A stretch of DNA of 64,000 nt from Streptomyces sp. NBC_00554 (GCF_041431135.1 NZ_CP107799.1:8820501-8884500), one strand, 5' to 3'; shown: positions 1 through 8,725, counted from the first letter of the stretch. A program made the numbers and translations. Notes: generated by a model not told the origin, from the sequence alone.

Positions 1-1460
1 GCACCACCAGTGCTCCGAGCACGCTGGATCCGGCGGCTTCCTGGGACGGCTCCTGGGAGCTGTTCCGCAACATTTACCAGACGCTGCTGAGCTACCCCAA
101 CGGCGCGGTCGAGCCCGGCCCCGACGCGGCCGAGTGCAAGTTCACGGACGCGGTGAACCGCACGTACAGCTGCCGCCTGCGCGATGACATGACGTTCTCC
201 GACGGGGACAAACTCGACGCCCAGGCCGTCAAGTACTCGATCGACCGGATCAGGAAGATCGCTGTCGCCGGCGGCCCCGCGGGACTTCTGGGAAGCCTTG
301 AGCGGGTCCAGGTGCTGAGCGACCGTGAGGTCGTCTTCCACCTCAACAAGTCCGACGCGACCTTCCCGTTCGTCCTGGCCACGCCCGCCATGTCGATCGT
401 CGACCCCGACGACTACCCCGCCGACGCCCTGCGCAAGGACGGCCGGGTCACCGGCTCCGGGCCCTACAGCCTGGGGTCCTACGAGGAGGGCAAGCAGGCC
501 CAGCTCGTCAGGAACGACCGCTACAAGGGCTTCGCCGACCGCAAGAACAAGGCGGTCACCATCCGCTACTTCCAGGACTCGGCCCAGATGGTCGACGCCC
601 TCCGGGACAAGGACATCGACGTCACCTTCCGAGGTCTCGCCGCCTCGGACATCGTCTCGCTCCAGGGCCAGGACCCCGACGAGGGCATCCAGCTCATCGA
701 AGGCGCGGGCACCGAGATCAGCTACCTGGTGTTCAACCCGAAGGACCCTTGGGCCGCGAAACCGGCCGTCCGTAAGGCGATTGCCCAGGTCATCGACCGA
801 CCGGTGATCGCGCACAAGATCTACAAGGACACCGTCGAGCCGCTGTACTCCATGGTCCCGAAGGGGCTGACCGGCCACACCGTGGGCTTCTTCGACGACT
901 ACGGAGCCCCCAGTTCGTCCAAGGCCCGGCAGATCCTCCTGGAGGCGGACATCAACGAGCGCGTCCCCCTCACCTTCTGGTACACGACCGACCGCTACGG
1001 CTCCGAGACCGCCCCCGAGTTCCGGGAGCTCAAGAGCCAGCTGGAGGACTCCGGTCTCTTCACGGTCACCCTCAAGAGCCGCCCCTGGAAGACCTACGAA
1101 GAGGGTTACCGCAAGGGCGAGTACCCGGTGTTCGGGCGTGGCTGGTTCCCCGACTTCCCGGACGCCGAGAACTTCATCGCGCCCTTCGTGGGCGAGGACA
1201 ACGCGCTCGGTACGCCCTATCCGGCCCCGTACATCACCAACAACCTGCTTCCGGAGTCGCGCCGCGAGACCGACCGCGGAGCCGTGGTGAAGCAGTTCGA
1301 GGAAGCTCAGCAGATCCTCGTCGACGACGCCCGGCTGCTGCCGCTGTGGCAGGGCAAGCAGTACGTGGCCGCGAGCGAGGACATCTCGGGTGGCGAGGTC
1401 GCCCTGGACCCGTCGACGATCATGACGATGTGGGAGCTGTACCGGAAGACCAGCTGGTAG
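1..1460 (+). CDS. ABC transporter substrate-binding protein, family 5 (5' end outside window)
   Basis: The frame is open from the window edge (first full codon at base 3) to TAG at 1460, giving 485 visible residues; the signal peptide and lipobox would lie upstream. The text fits an extracellular peptide/nickel-type solute-binding protein (SBP_bac_5): an N-terminal TLDPA segment, FSDG followed by DAQAVKYSIDR near visible residue 75, a GSGPY motif, and a C-terminal LPLWQGKQY segment. Such lipoproteins deliver oligopeptides to an Opp/Dpp-type importer. No permease or ATPase genes follow, because the next gene is ung behind its own promoter, so the transporter genes, if linked, lie upstream of the window. 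The family is clear; the substrate is not. Confidence 0.9.
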   Translation, partial: TTSAPSTLDPAASWDGSWELFRNIYQTLLSYPNGAVEPGPDAAECKFTDAVNRTYSCRLRDDMTFSDGDKLDAQAVKYSIDRIRKIAVAGGPAGLLGSLERVQVLSDREVVFHLNKSDATFPFVLATPAMSIVDPDDYPADALRKDGRVTGSGPYSLGSYEEGKQAQLVRNDRYKGFADRKNKAVTIRYFQDSAQMVDALRDKDIDVTFRGLAASDIVSLQGQDPDEGIQLIEGAGTEISYLVFNPKDPWAAKPAVRKAIAQVIDRPVIAHKIYKDTVEPLYSMVPKGLTGHTVGFFDDYGAPSSSKARQILLEADINERVPLTFWYTTDRYGSETAPEFRELKSQLEDSGLFTVTLKSRPWKTYEEGYRKGEYPVFGRGWFPDFPDAENFIAPFVGEDNALGTPYPAPYITNNLLPESRRETDRGAVVKQFEEAQQILVDDARLLPLWQGKQYVAASEDISGGEVALDPSTIMTMWELYRKTSW

Positions 1461-1479
1461 CGCGGGCCTCTGGACCCGA

Positions 1480-1502
1480 TTGTCAGTGGGCGGCGGTAGG
1501 TT
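1480..1502 (+). promoter_or_regulatory. RecA-independent DNA-damage (PafBC/RecA-NDp type) promoter of ung
   Basis: TTGTCAGTG (1480-1488), an exact 8-base spacer, then TAGGTT (1497-1502). This matches all fixed positions of the mycobacterial RecA-NDp consensus TTGTCRGTG-N8-TANNNT, which is recognised by the PafBC activator with the housekeeping sigma factor. It lies 39 bases before the ung start codon. The match is seen directly; control by PafBC is inferred. Confidence 0.8.
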
Positions 1503-1541
1503 CTGTGGTCTGGAAGTGACCGCACATCGGAGGAAGTTGAC

Positions 1542-2225
1542 GTGACCGATATCGCCATGCTGCCCGAGTCCTGGCGCGACGTCCTGGGCGAGGAGCTGCA
1601 GGAGCCCTACTTCAAGGAACTCACCGAGTTCGTCGAGGAGGAGCGCGCGAAGGGCCCGGTCTACCCTCCGCGGGACGAGGTCTTCGCCGCGCTCGACGCG
1701 ACGCCGTACGAGCGGGTGAAGGTACTGATCCTCGGTCAGGACCCCTACCACGGCGAGGGCCAGGGGCACGGTCTGTGCTTCTCCGTCCGCCCGGGCGTGA
1801 AGACCCCGCCCTCACTCCGCAACATCTACAAGGAGATGAAGGAGGAGCTGGGCACCCCGATCCCGGACAACGGCTATCTGATGCCGTGGGCCGAGCAGGG
1901 CGTGCTGCTGCTCAACGCGGTGCTGACGGTGCGCGCCGGTGAGGCCAACTCGCACAAGGGCAAGGGCTGGGAGAAGTTCACGGACGCGGTCATCCGGGCC
2001 GTCGCCGACCGGCCCGACCCGGCCGTCTTCGTCCTGTGGGGCAACTACGCCCAGAAGAAGCTGCCGCTGATCGACGAGGAGCGGCACGTGGTGGTGAAGG
2101 GGGCGCACCCCTCGCCGCTGTCCGCCAAGAAGTTCTTCGGTTCGCGACCGTTCACCCAGATCGACGAGGCTGTCGCACGGCAGGGCCACGAGGCGATCGA
2201 CTGGCGGATTCCGGACCTGGGCTGA
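1542..2225 (+). CDS. ung: uracil-DNA glycosylase, family 1
   Basis: 227 residues. Removes uracil from DNA, the first step of base excision repair. The water-activating loop GQDPYH is at residues 65-70 (catalytic Asp67) and the DNA-intercalation loop HPSPLS at 189-194 (His189), both intact. Length is typical of family 1 enzymes. The GTG start has a good ribosome site (CGGAGGAAG, 1528-1536). Transcription probably starts from the damage-type promoter at 1480-1502, which fits a repair role. The gene stands alone; the next gene has its own copy of the same promoter type. Confidence 0.97.
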   Translation: MTDIAMLPESWRDVLGEELQEPYFKELTEFVEEERAKGPVYPPRDEVFAALDATPYERVKVLILGQDPYHGEGQGHGLCFSVRPGVKTPPSLRNIYKEMKEELGTPIPDNGYLMPWAEQGVLLLNAVLTVRAGEANSHKGKGWEKFTDAVIRAVADRPDPAVFVLWGNYAQKKLPLIDEERHVVVKGAHPSPLSAKKFFGSRPFTQIDEAVARQGHEAIDWRIPDLG

Positions 2226-2321
2226 GATTCGGTCCCTCTGGCCGGGCGGGGCTCGTGAGAGCGAGCCCGGCCGGGCCGTCACCGGCCTGGCCCAGCCGTG
2301 CACGGAGGCGCCTGAGCGTGA

Positions 2322-2344
2322 TTGTCAGTGGCTGCCGTTAGCGT
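2322..2344 (+). promoter_or_regulatory. second PafBC/RecA-NDp type promoter
   Basis: TTGTCAGTG (2322-2330), 8-base spacer, TAGCGT (2339-2344): again a full match to TTGTCRGTG-N8-TANNNT, identical in its first nine bases to the ung promoter 840 bases upstream. Transcription should begin near 2351, only a few bases before GTG 2355/ATG 2358, so the mRNA would be nearly leaderless. This argues against a TTG start at 2322, which would lie inside the promoter. Confidence 0.8.
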
Positions 2345-2357
2345 CGTTGGCGTCGTG

Positions 2358-2963
2358 ATGATCAGTGACGAGCCTGTGGAGGACGCGGTGGCGGAGCAAC
2401 AGGAGCAGGCAGCGCCGGACGCCATGATGACCCGGATCGGGCAGGTCATCATGCTGCACCACGGCGGTGACCGCGAGGAGGCCCGGAGCCGCTTCCTGGA
2501 CCTGTGGGCTGAGATCGGCGAGGACGGCGACGCCCTGCACCGCTGCACGCTGGCGCACTACATGGCGGACACCCAGGACGACCCCTCGGACGAACTGGCC
2601 TGGGACCTACGGGCGTTGTCGGCGGCGGAGGAGCTCACCGACGGGAGGATCGCCGAGCACCACGAGTCGCTCGCGGTGCGCGTCTTCTACCCCTCGCTGC
2701 ATCTGAATCTCGCCGCCGACTATGTGAAGCTCGACCGCACCGAGGCCGCCCGCACGCATCTGCGCAGGGCCCGTGGTGCGGTCGGCGCTCTTGGGGACGA
2801 CAGCTACGGCGACGGTGTCCGGGCGGCGATCGGCCGTCTGGAGCTGCGGCTCGACGGGGAGGGGACACCGGGATCGGGCGAGGGGCCCGGGTCACTGGGC
2901 GGTCCTGGTTCCTCCGGCGGGCCCGGAGGGGAGACGCTGGGGCCGCCGAGACGGCGGTCCTGA
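2358..2963 (+). CDS. putative DNA-damage-inducible helical-repeat protein
   Basis: 201 residues, no family recognised with certainty. Residues about 20-165 are mostly amphipathic helices with tetratricopeptide-like spacing (GDREEARSRFLDLW, then LAADYVKLDRTEAARTHLRRA), followed by a low-complexity Gly/Pro/Ser tail. It has no signal peptide or membrane segment, so it is probably a cytosolic scaffold. The start is placed at ATG 2358 (GTG 2355 also possible) because the damage-type promoter at 2322-2344 puts the mRNA 5' end at about 2351. Sharing this promoter class with ung suggests a DNA-damage role, but nothing in the protein itself shows an enzymatic activity. Confidence 0.75.
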   Translation: MISDEPVEDAVAEQQEQAAPDAMMTRIGQVIMLHHGGDREEARSRFLDLWAEIGEDGDALHRCTLAHYMADTQDDPSDELAWDLRALSAAEELTDGRIAEHHESLAVRVFYPSLHLNLAADYVKLDRTEAARTHLRRARGAVGALGDDSYGDGVRAAIGRLELRLDGEGTPGSGEGPGSLGGPGSSGGPGGETLGPPRRRS

Positions 2964-2970
2964 TCGGGCA

Positions 2971-3020
2971 GTGCCCCAAAGGGGCGCGGGGAACTGCGCG
3001 ACCAGCCACGACGGACCCGC
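2971..3020. repeat. Streptomyces dispersed intergenic element with hairpin
   Basis: A GCCCC-AAA-GGGGC hairpin (2973-2985) is followed by the stretch GCGGGGAACTGCGCGACCAG. I recognise this hairpin-plus-tail as a sequence found in many copies between genes in Streptomyces genomes. Here it sits after the stop of the damage-type gene and before the 3' end of a convergent lipoprotein gene, so it can act as a terminator. Its wider function is unknown to me. Confidence 0.55.
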
Positions 3021-3072
3021 AGGCGACGCACCGGAATTCCGGCGGAGCGCTCAGCGGTGGGCGCCGCGTCCG

Positions 3073-3534
3073 TCAACGGCCGTACGCCCCCTCGCAGATG
3101 ACCGCTTGGGGGCTGTCCGCCGACCAGCCTCCGTACTTCCGGCCGAGGGCGCACACGTCCGCGCTCGCCGGGACATCCGGGACAACGGGTGGGACGGCGA
3201 TGCGTGGCTCGGGGCGCGACGCCTTGGGATGCGGGGCGGTGCGGGGGCGATGGGGAGCGGCCGGTGGGGCCGCGGCGGGTGGCGGAGGAGTCGCCCGGCG
3301 CGGTGCGGGCGCGCTGGGCGAGGGCCTACGGGACGGGCCGATGAGTTCCAGCGCCTCCCGCGCCGGTGCCTGCACGATCTGCGGCTCGGCCTCGCCGTCC
3401 GGACGCGGCACGGAGGGCCCCGACGGTACGGGCGGCAGGCCGGAGGAGGGCGGTCGCTGGACGGTCACACAGCCGGAGAGGGCCGTGACAGCCACGGTGA
3501 CCAGGAGCGTCGCGGTCGTCGTTGATCGATGCAC
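3073..3534 (-). CDS. proline-rich lipoprotein, function unknown
   Basis: 153 residues from a GTG start. The first 22 residues form a lipoprotein signal: a short basic N-terminus, a hydrophobic run (TATLLVTVAVTA) and the lipobox LSGC, so the protein should be attached to the outer face of the membrane. The middle third is disordered and rich in Pro, Ala and Arg. The last 30 residues, with two cysteines (ADVCALGRKYGGWSAD...VIC), look like a small folded domain. No strong ribosome site is visible, so the start could differ slightly. It is divergent from the oxidoreductase at 3751. An lnt gene that finishes lipoprotein acylation lies close by, but this may be coincidence. Confidence 0.75.
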   Translation of the reverse strand: MHRSTTTATLLVTVAVTALSGCVTVQRPPSSGLPPVPSGPSVPRPDGEAEPQIVQAPAREALELIGPSRRPSPSAPAPRRATPPPPAAAPPAAPHRPRTAPHPKASRPEPRIAVPPVVPDVPASADVCALGRKYGGWSADSPQAVICEGAYGR

Positions 3535-3750
3535 CCGCGCAACTCTGCTGTGTCCGGCTCTCTTTGGGGGAGCGGACAAGCGGAGGATGCCCCGCACGGG
3601 TGATCCTTCCGCCCCTCCGGAGGGTGCCGGCGTCGGTGAGGTGACCCGGACGCCCCGAGGTGCCCGGCGCCACCGCCGTATGCTTCCCGACGAGGTCAAA
3701 AACCCGGAACGTACCGCACAACCCGCAACACCCCCCTTGAGGAGACCCCC

Positions 3751-4662
3751 GTGAAGGTCGGCTGCATCGGACTCGGAGACATCGCGCAGAAGGCGTATCT
3801 GCCGGTGCTGAGTGTGCAGCCGGGGGTCGAGCTGCATGTGCAGACGCGCACGCCCGCGACGCTCGCCCGGGTCGCCGACAGCCTCCACCTGCCGCAGGGG
3901 CAGCGCCACGGCGACCTGTCGGAGCTGCTGGCCCAGGGACTCGACGCGGCGTTCGTGCACGCGGCCACCGTGGCGCACCCCGAGATCGTCACGCGCCTGC
4001 TCGAGGCGGGCGTACCGACGTACGTCGACAAGCCGCTCGCGTACGAACTCGCCGATTCGGAGCGGCTGGTGCGGCTCGCGGAGGAGCGCAACGTCAGTCT
4101 GGCGGTGGGCTTCAACCGGCGTTACGCGCCCGGGTACGCGCAGTGCGCCGACCACCCGAGGGAGCTGATCCTGATGCAGAAGAACCGCATCGGGCTGCCC
4201 GAGCAGACACGCGCGATGGTCCTCGACGACTTCATCCATGTCGTCGACACGCTGCGGTTCCTGGCGCCGGGGCCGATCGACGACGTGAGCGTGCGGGCGC
4301 GTGTCGAGGACGGGCTGCTGCACCATGTCGTACTGCAGCTCGCCGGGGACGGCTTCACCGCGCTCGGTGTGATGAACCGGCTGAGCGGTTCGGCGGAGGA
4401 GATCCTCGAGGTCTCGGGTCAGGACACCAAGCGGCAGGTGCTCAACCTCGCCGAGGTGATCGACCACAAGGGACAGCCCACCGTGCGGCGCCGCGGCGAC
4501 TGGGTGCCGGTGGCCAGGCAGCGCGGTATCGAGCAGGTGACGCTCGCCTTCCTCGACGCCGTGCGCGCGGGCAAGGTGCTCAGTGCCCGGGATGCGCTGG
4601 CGACTCATGAACTGTGCGAGCGGGTGGTACGGGCGGTGGAGGAGCAGGCCGCCGCAGCCTGA
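3751..4662 (+). CDS. Gfo/Idh/MocA family oxidoreductase
   Basis: 303 residues. An NAD(P)-binding Rossmann domain starts at once (GCIGLGDIAQ, residues 4-12) and is followed by the family hallmark DKP (93-95; Lys94 is the usual catalytic lysine, EKP in most members). The C-terminal half is the alpha/beta substrate domain. It is shorter than the roughly 340 residues usual for the family. The GTG start has AGGAGA at 3739-3744. The substrate cannot be read from the sequence. The 3' end overlaps the convergent lnt gene by 83 bases. Confidence 0.9.
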   Translation: MKVGCIGLGDIAQKAYLPVLSVQPGVELHVQTRTPATLARVADSLHLPQGQRHGDLSELLAQGLDAAFVHAATVAHPEIVTRLLEAGVPTYVDKPLAYELADSERLVRLAEERNVSLAVGFNRRYAPGYAQCADHPRELILMQKNRIGLPEQTRAMVLDDFIHVVDTLRFLAPGPIDDVSVRARVEDGLLHHVVLQLAGDGFTALGVMNRLSGSAEEILEVSGQDTKRQVLNLAEVIDHKGQPTVRRRGDWVPVARQRGIEQVTLAFLDAVRAGKVLSARDALATHELCERVVRAVEEQAAAA

Positions 4663-6145
4663 GCGCGCGTGCGCCCTCCGTCGCGCACAGGGCTGCCAGC
4701 ACCAGCAGGGCCGCGTGCACCGGCCATTCTCCGAACCGGACGTACGGCGTGACACCCCGTGCCAGCGGCACCTCGTACACCATCGTCTTGCTGGCGTCCG
4801 TGCCGAGCCAGGAGCCGACGCGCTCGCCGCTCGGGCCGTAGACGGCGGAGACGCCGGTCAGCGTTGCGTGCACCATCGAGCGGCCGGTCTCGGCGGCCCG
4901 CAGTGCGGCGAGTGAGGCGTGCTGTTCGGGCGCCCAGCTCTTCTGGAAGCTCGATGTCGAGGACTGCGCGAGGAGTACCTCGGCGCCGTCCTGGGCGAGA
5001 TGGCGGCTCATGTCGGGGAACGCCGACTCGAAGCAGACCATCGGGCCCACGCGCAGCCCGTTCCCGACGTTCATCACCACCTGCTCGGTGCCCTGCCTGC
5101 GGTCCTCGCCGGCTGCCTTGCCCACCGAGGTCGCCCAGCCGAGGACACTGCGCGCGGGAACGTACTCCCCGAAGGGGACCAGCCGCATCTTGTCGTAACG
5201 GTCGCCGGTCGGGCCCCCGGGTCCCACCAGGACCGAGCTCTTGTAGATGCCGGGCCGGTCGGAGCGGCGCGCGTCGACGTTCACCAGGAGGTCGGCGCCC
5301 GTGAGCCGTGACAGTGCGGCGATCCGGTTCGCCAGGTCGGGCCGGTCGGCGAGGTCGAAGCCGACGCTGCTCTCGCCCCAGACGATCAGGTCGACGTCCT
5401 GCCCGGCGAGTGTGCGGGTGAGCGCCTCCTCGCGTGCGAAACGCTGGTCGGCGCCGTCGATGACGCCGGGCTGTACGACGGCGATGCGGACCCGGCCGTC
5501 CACGTCGGGGCGCGGCGACCACACCCAGGCCGCCGAGGTGGCGGCGGCCGTGGCGACCAGGCCGGCCACGGCGGGTATTCGGGCCTGGCGTACGGAAGCG
5601 AGTACGGCGACGGCGACGTTGACCGTCACCACCAGGAAGCTGAGCAGCCACACCCCGCCGACCGAGGCGAGCCGCAGCGCGGGATCGACCTGCCACTGGC
5701 TCGACCCGAGCAGGCCCCACGGGCCGCCCAACCCCTGCCAGGACCGGACGAGTTCGACCATCAGCCAGCCGGACGGCAGCACCACGAGGGCGGCCGCGAT
5801 CTGCCCCGGCGAGGGCACACCGCCGAGGAACCGGCGCACGAGCCAGCCCCAAGGGGCCCACAGCGCGCCGAGCAACGCGGCTATGACCAGCGTGAACACA
5901 TGCAGGCTCGGCAGCAGCCAGTGGTGCACCGCCAACATGAAGCCGAGCCCGCCGAGCCAGCCGTCGTACGCGGCCCGCTTTGCCGTCGGGGCCGAGCGGA
6001 CCAGCAGGATCCAGGGCACGAGGGCGACGTACGCGAACCACCACAAGGAGGGGGCGGGGAAGGCGAACACGGGCAGCGCGCCTGCCAGGGCGACGACGAC
6101 GCCGCGGCGCCAGGGGGAGACGAGCCAGCGCTCACGCCTGTTCAT
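4580..6145 (-). CDS. lnt: apolipoprotein N-acyltransferase
   Basis: 521 residues. Adds the third acyl chain to the N-terminal cysteine of lipoproteins at the outer face of the membrane. About six N-terminal membrane segments (residues 15-205) precede a periplasmic-type nitrilase domain. The Glu-Lys-Cys triad is intact: Glu258 (VWGESS), Lys319 (YDKMRLVPFGEYVP) and Cys371 (GPMVCFESAF). Another membrane helix lies near the C-terminus (residues 480-505). The start ATG 6145 follows GGAGGGAGG. The last 83 bases overlap the oxidoreductase gene on the other strand, so the two mRNAs are complementary at their 3' ends. Confidence 0.95.
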   Translation of the reverse strand: MNRRERWLVSPWRRGVVVALAGALPVFAFPAPSLWWFAYVALVPWILLVRSAPTAKRAAYDGWLGGLGFMLAVHHWLLPSLHVFTLVIAALLGALWAPWGWLVRRFLGGVPSPGQIAAALVVLPSGWLMVELVRSWQGLGGPWGLLGSSQWQVDPALRLASVGGVWLLSFLVVTVNVAVAVLASVRQARIPAVAGLVATAAATSAAWVWSPRPDVDGRVRIAVVQPGVIDGADQRFAREEALTRTLAGQDVDLIVWGESSVGFDLADRPDLANRIAALSRLTGADLLVNVDARRSDRPGIYKSSVLVGPGGPTGDRYDKMRLVPFGEYVPARSVLGWATSVGKAAGEDRRQGTEQVVMNVGNGLRVGPMVCFESAFPDMSRHLAQDGAEVLLAQSSTSSFQKSWAPEQHASLAALRAAETGRSMVHATLTGVSAVYGPSGERVGSWLGTDASKTMVYEVPLARGVTPYVRFGEWPVHAALLVLAALCATEGARALRLRRPAPPPPVPPARTVHESPAHPGH

Positions 6146-6296
6146 CCTGAGCCTCCCTCCCCGGTGCGTGCCTCCAGTGTGCGCGTCGGGGACGATCTCC
6201 GACAGGGGGTATCGGCTCGGGTGGCGACTGTTCTCGGTCAGGGCGCTCGGGTGGCGGCTGATCACATCCTTCTGCGCCGCCGAGGGCTCAGGACCC

Positions 6297-6812
6297 TCAG
6301 GTGGCCGCGGGCTCCTGACGTTTCTGGGAGGTGCGGCGCCACTTCTCCTGGACGATCACCTCGCGCAGCCGCCAGCCGTCGTGCGTACGCACCAGCCCGA
6401 AGGCGTAACGGCCGCCGCACACGAAGTCGGGCGCGGTGGAACCGTCGTCATGTCCCGCGAACCTCATCGGATTGATGTAGTCCGCCTGGATTCGGGCGGT
6501 GTCGCCGGTGTCCTGCTCCAGCAGCCCGAACCGGACACGCCGGTTGACGATCAGATGCTGACGCATCGGGAACAGTTCCATGCTCTGGGAAAGCCAACCT
6601 GCGACCTGCACGGCGTCTCCCTCGATTCCGCCGGCCGAGCGGTAGTCCGCACGTCCGTCCGGCGCGAACAGCCCCCGGTACGCCTCCCAGTCTCCGTCGT
6701 CCACGGCCACCGCGTACTCGGTGACGAGTCCGTCCACGGCGAACCGGTCCATCACGGTCGCGAGCTCCACACGCTGCGTCATTTGATCAGTGTTGGCCAC
6801 GGGGCCTGCCAC
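6297..6812 (-). CDS. SnoaL-like / nuclear transport factor 2 family protein
   Basis: Up to 171 residues. The pattern FAVDGLVTEYAVAVDDGDWEAYRGLFAPD, then a central CGGRYAFGLVRTHDGWRL strand pair, is typical of the SnoaL_4 cone-shaped fold used by small dehydratases, cyclases and isomerases, and also by proteins with no enzyme activity. The start is uncertain: GTG 6812 gives the longest form, while ATG 6782 would drop the first ten residues; neither has a clear ribosome site. It is divergent from the ECF sigma gene with 183 bases between. The substrate is unknown. Confidence 0.85.
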   Translation of the reverse strand: MAGPVANTDQMTQRVELATVMDRFAVDGLVTEYAVAVDDGDWEAYRGLFAPDGRADYRSAGGIEGDAVQVAGWLSQSMELFPMRQHLIVNRRVRFGLLEQDTGDTARIQADYINPMRFAGHDDGSTAPDFVCGGRYAFGLVRTHDGWRLREVIVQEKWRRTSQKRQEPAAT

Positions 6813-6995
6813 GCCAAGGGGCTAAGCGGTGATATTCAGGAGCCGTCCACCTCTGTGTGCGTGAGACCGGTGGCTTCGCCGAGCGGCAGGACTCCGCTCT
6901 CCGACCGCTGTTGAGCGGCGTAGCGCGAACGCTCCGGCCGGTACTCGACAAGTACGGGGTGTGGCCGTGGTCGAGCGGCTGCGGAAGGGGACCCG

Positions 6996-7562
6996 ATGGA
7001 GTCGGACGACGAGGATCTGCTGACGCGCTCGGCGCGTGACCCGGCGGCCTTCGAGCCACTGGTCGAGCGCCACGCCGGTGTACTGCACGGCTATCTGGCC
7101 CGCCGGGCGCCCGCCGCCGCGGACGATCTGCTGGCGGAGGTCTGGTTGCAGGCCTACGCGAGCCGCTCCACCTTCGACGCCGACCGTGGCACGGCTCGTA
7201 CCTGGCTGTTCGGGGTGGCGAGGAACGTACTGGCCGCGCACTGGCGGCAGAACGGGCGGGAACAGCCGGGAACGCCCGGTGATCGTGCCGACAGCGACCC
7301 GTGGCAGGGGGTCGACGAACGGCTGGACGCCGCGGCGGTCGCGCCGTTCCTGCGGCACACGATCGCCGGACTTCCGCACGTGGAGCGCGAGTTGCTGCTC
7401 CTCGTCGCCTGGGAGCGGCTCACCCCGACCGAGGCCGCGGCCGCGGTCGGAATCCCCCCGGGCACCGCAAGATCCCGCCTGCACCGTGCCCGTGCACGGC
7501 TGCGTGCGGCACTCGCACCGACCAGTGCCGGCACCCTCAACCGGACAGGAGACCTCGCATGA
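6996..7562 (+). CDS. ECF-type RNA polymerase sigma factor
   Basis: 188 residues. Region 2 is at residues 15-85 (FEPLVERHAGVLHGYLARR ... FGVARNVLAAHWRQ) and region 4 at 120-180 (ERELLLLVAWERLTPTEAAAAVGI, then TARSRLHRARARLRAAL, a helix-turn-helix). There is no region 3, as expected of an ECF factor. ATG 6996 follows GGAAGGGGA. The stop overlaps the start of the next gene by ATGA (7559-7562), so the pair is translationally coupled. The neighbour is probably its membrane-bound partner. Confidence 0.93.
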   Translation: MESDDEDLLTRSARDPAAFEPLVERHAGVLHGYLARRAPAAADDLLAEVWLQAYASRSTFDADRGTARTWLFGVARNVLAAHWRQNGREQPGTPGDRADSDPWQGVDERLDAAAVAPFLRHTIAGLPHVERELLLLVAWERLTPTEAAAAVGIPPGTARSRLHRARARLRAALAPTSAGTLNRTGDLA

Positions 7563-8488
7563 CCACGACCGAGCCCGATGTCCTCGACTTTCCCGGCGCA
7601 GAGACCCTTGAGGCCGCCGGGCGGGTGGATCCGCCGAGCACGTCGACCGTCGCAGCCGCGCAGGCCGCGGTACGGGAGGCCGTGGCCCGTGACATGGCGG
7701 CAGTCCCCCGGCGGCGGCGTGGCGGCGTCCGGCGCCGGTCCGCAGTGGCCGCCTTGGCCGTGGCGGCGGTCACCGCCGCCGTCCTGGTGTACCCGACGGT
7801 CTCCGTCGACGGCGGCCCGCCGGCCGCGAGCGCGAACGCGGCGGCCTTCTTGCAGCACGTGGCGGACGCGGCGGCGGACGAGAGCAAGCCCGCCACCGAC
7901 GTCCCGTACTGGAAGGTGCGCGTCCGCTACACCCACCCGGGCGGGAAGGCCGACATCCAGTCGACCTGGTTCAGCCGGACCGCCGTCATCCTCGAACAGG
8001 GCCCCGGCGGGCGGGACTCGGGGGCCTGCCGCGACGGCTTCTGCTACTTCCCCGAGCCCCGGGGCATGGTCTGGACGATCGGGAAGACCAAGCTGACCTG
8101 GGACGAACTCGGCAAGCTGCCCACCGACCCGGCGGCCCTGAAAACCCGCCTTCTCGGCGACTCAGCAGGCAGCACGGCCACGACCGGGAATCTCCACAAC
8201 AGCATCGTGCAACTGCTCGCCACCGCACCGTCGAGCCCCCAGTTGCGCGCGGCCCTGTTCGAGATCCTGGCCGGGATGGACGGCGTACGGCTCGTCGGCC
8301 CGGCCAAGGACAGCGCGGGACGGCAGGGCACGGCCGTGGAATGGCAAGGCCCGGAGCTGCACCACCGCCTCATCGTCGACCCTGACACCAGTGACGTCCT
8401 GGAACACCAGGAGAAGGGCGCCGTCACGGGCGGGGCATGGCTCGGCACGACTTATCTGTCCGTGGGGCCGGCCTGGAAGCTTGGCTGA
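7559..8488 (+). CDS. CU044_5270 family membrane protein, probable partner of the ECF sigma factor
   Basis: 309 residues. A cytoplasmic N-terminus of about 55 residues ends in a basic cluster (RRRRGGVRRR), followed by one membrane helix (residues 60-80) and an external domain with a Cys pair (GACRDGFCYF). This is the architecture of the actinobacterial CU044_5270 family, which normally sits directly behind an ECF sigma gene. By analogy with anti-sigma factors the N-terminal part may hold the sigma factor at the membrane, but no zinc-binding HxxxCxxC motif is present, so that role is inferred from position only. The start codon overlaps the sigma stop by four bases. Confidence 0.82.
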   Translation: MTTTEPDVLDFPGAETLEAAGRVDPPSTSTVAAAQAAVREAVARDMAAVPRRRRGGVRRRSAVAALAVAAVTAAVLVYPTVSVDGGPPAASANAAAFLQHVADAAADESKPATDVPYWKVRVRYTHPGGKADIQSTWFSRTAVILEQGPGGRDSGACRDGFCYFPEPRGMVWTIGKTKLTWDELGKLPTDPAALKTRLLGDSAGSTATTGNLHNSIVQLLATAPSSPQLRAALFEILAGMDGVRLVGPAKDSAGRQGTAVEWQGPELHHRLIVDPDTSDVLEHQEKGAVTGGAWLGTTYLSVGPAWKLG

Positions 8489-8515
8489 CTGGTCTTCCCG
8501 GCCAGGGGCAGGGTC

Positions 8516-8559
8516 GGACAGGGCCCGGTGCACGAATCCTTGTGCACCGGGCCCTGTCC
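8516..8559 (+). terminator. strong rho-independent-type hairpin after the ECF operon
   Basis: Perfect 18-bp stem, GGACAGGGCCCGGTGCAC at 8516-8533 and its complement at 8542-8559, with an 8-base loop. It has no U-tract, as is common in Streptomyces. It lies 28 bases after the stop of the CU044_5270 gene. Confidence 0.85.
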
Positions 8560-8725
8560 GTGCCGTCACCGGTCCGGAGCAGAACACCGGCGTGCCGTCC
8601 CGAAGTTGGACAACTCGGCTGTGTGGCAGTCCAGTTGCCCGAGGAGGGGCCGTACGTCCTCTACGGGGACGTGCTCGCGCATCTGCGATCGTGGGGCGAT
8701 CCGTTCGCGCTGCGAGGAGGCACTT

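Noticed and set aside
5247-6914. Long open frame antisense to lnt
   Set aside because: High-GC genes give long shadow frames; its translation has no domain and lnt on the other strand has all catalytic residues.
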